DNA of 5,736 bases from positions 1-5,736 of the forward strand of contig NZ_RQGQ01000019.1 of NCBI RefSeq assembly GCF_004770265.1. Reading direction: 5' to 3'. This document shows, in pieces, positions 5,529-5,736 of this stretch. The position numbers and the translations under genes were made by a program. The DNA is from Leptospira congkakensis (GTDB taxonomy: Bacteria; Spirochaetota; Leptospiria; Leptospirales; Leptospiraceae). The notes under the pieces are model-generated. The model had not been told where the DNA came from, ran no database searches, and saw nothing but the letters and a program-made list of their open reading frames with translations. The number at the start of each line of letters is the position of its first letter. Positions within the stretch are counted from its first letter, which is position 1.

Positions 5529-5661
5529 GAATTAGGCTAATCGACGTTCCTCGTAGCTGAGCCTCTGTAGGAGGCGTTAGCGTCGGCGCGTCTTCTTGCA
5601 GAGCGAGAAGCGTGACGGAGAGGAATGTGGCGCAGCCCAAACGAGGCCGGTAGTGCCGAAG
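5520..5661 (-). repeat. attC-like site I, interrupted by an IS
   Basis: The left R box GCAACTAAC (5520-5528), spacer GAATTA, L box and centre of a long-type site similar to E are present, including GCCTCTGTAGGAGGC. After GTGCCGAAG the sequence leaves the attC pattern, where other sites continue with an A/C-rich step into the second L box and R box. The missing right L and R boxes would lie beyond the inserted element. Confidence 0.65.
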
Positions 5662-5697
5662 TGGTATTCCCCCAAATAATTGGACATTAAAATAAAG

Positions 5698-5711
5698 CCT
5701 TCGCGAAGGAG
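5698..5711 (+). promoter_or_regulatory. Hairpin overlapping the ribosome site of the IS gene
   Basis: A perfect 12-base palindrome CCTTCGCGAAGG (5698-5709) overlaps the Shine-Dalgarno AAGGAG (5706-5711), which is four bases from the ATG at 5716. If transcribed from outside, the hairpin would hide the ribosome site. This is a known way in which IS elements limit transposase translation from external promoters; its operation here is inferred. Confidence 0.4.
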
Positions 5712-5715
5712 CAAT

Positions 5716-5736
5716 ATGAATCGCGAAAGAAGAGGC
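5716..5736 (+). CDS. Start of an IS gene, probably transposase OrfA (partial)
   Basis: ATG at 5716 follows AAGGAG by four bases, the only canonical ribosome site in front of any gene in the window. Only MNRERRG is visible before the window ends. A basic N-terminus close to an IS end fits an IS3-family OrfA, but seven residues cannot identify it. It runs opposite to the cassette genes. Confidence 0.4.

Larger units (their letters stand above)
1..5661 (-). mobile_element. Integron-like cassette array (minus-oriented, no integrase in window)
   Basis: Nine attC-like repeats separate eight segments. Cassette joints inferred at the G/TT step of each right-hand R box (minus strand) fall at about 997/998, 1327/1328, 2654/2655, 2986/2987, 3824/3825, 4865/4866, 5194/5195 and 5527/5528. 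This gives cassettes of about 330 (X1), 1327 (HNH), 332 (Y1), 838 (DUF5063), 1041 (lipoprotein), 329 (Y2) and 333 bp (X2). All four sizeable genes lie on the minus strand, begin about 20-45 bases inside their cassette and stop close to their attC, the usual integron cassette layout. No integrase, attI or cassette promoter is visible; they would be expected to the right. The pattern is seen directly; the integron identity is inferred. Confidence 0.72.
5662..5736 (+). mobile_element. Left end of an insertion sequence, probably IS3-type
   Basis: The attC pattern stops and is replaced by TGGTATTCCCCCAAATAATT followed by GGACA, which looks like an IS3-family terminus (begins TG, C-run, AATTGGACA). 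Forty bases further a ribosome site and an ATG open a frame that runs out of the window. The exact first base is uncertain by two or three bases. The family assignment is from the end pattern only. Confidence 0.5.

Noticed and set aside
1..5661. CRISPR array
   Set aside because: The repeats are 132-169 bp, imperfect, and separated by 150 to 1200 bp segments, some duplicated; this is not the short regular pattern of CRISPR.

Overview
The window reads as a tandem array of integron-like gene cassettes. Every cassette is oriented on the minus strand, and an insertion sequence interrupts the array at the right end. The AT-rich genes, the spirochaete-style lipobox (I-Y-N-C) of the 4004-4840 lipoprotein and a predicted outer-membrane barrel protein suggest a spirochaete, most likely Leptospira. 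That assignment is inference; no rRNA or housekeeping gene is present to confirm it.

Layout: nine long dyad-rich repeats (A 1-113 partial, B 990-1121, C 1320-1486, D 2647-2780, E 2979-3144, F 3817-3985, G 4858-4989, H 5187-5320, I 5520-5661 truncated) behave like attC sites. Each has outer R boxes of the form xxxxATAAC / GTTATxxxx (or CAACTAAC / GTTAGTTG), 9-bp L boxes inside them, and central hairpins. Between them lie eight segments. Four carry one minus-strand gene each: a predicted outer-membrane protein (124-963), an HNH-nuclease-like protein (1494-2612), a DUF5063-like protein (3337-3798) and an SH3b-domain lipoprotein (4004-4840). The other four lack a large ORF and are two copies each of two elements, here called X (1113-1328 and 5312-5528) and Y (2772-2987 and 4981-5195).

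The ends of each segment are inverted repeats of one another (about 15-20 bp) and differ from segment to segment, which is the hallmark of cassettes excised and inserted at R boxes. X and Y each keep the same type of repeat on their left while the repeat on their right changes. A cassette is therefore segment plus left-hand attC, read right to left, which agrees with the strand of all four genes. The four ORF-less cassettes own short attC sites (132-134 bp); the gene-bearing cassettes whose sites are complete own long ones (166-169 bp).

Read on the minus strand the order is X2, Y2, lipoprotein, DUF5063, Y1, HNH, X1, outer-membrane protein. Three of the four genes thus follow directly after an ORF-less cassette. 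Any integrase and cassette promoter would be expected to the right, beyond the IS. No integrase gene is visible, so this could be the interior of a chromosomal integron or an attC cluster without its integrase.
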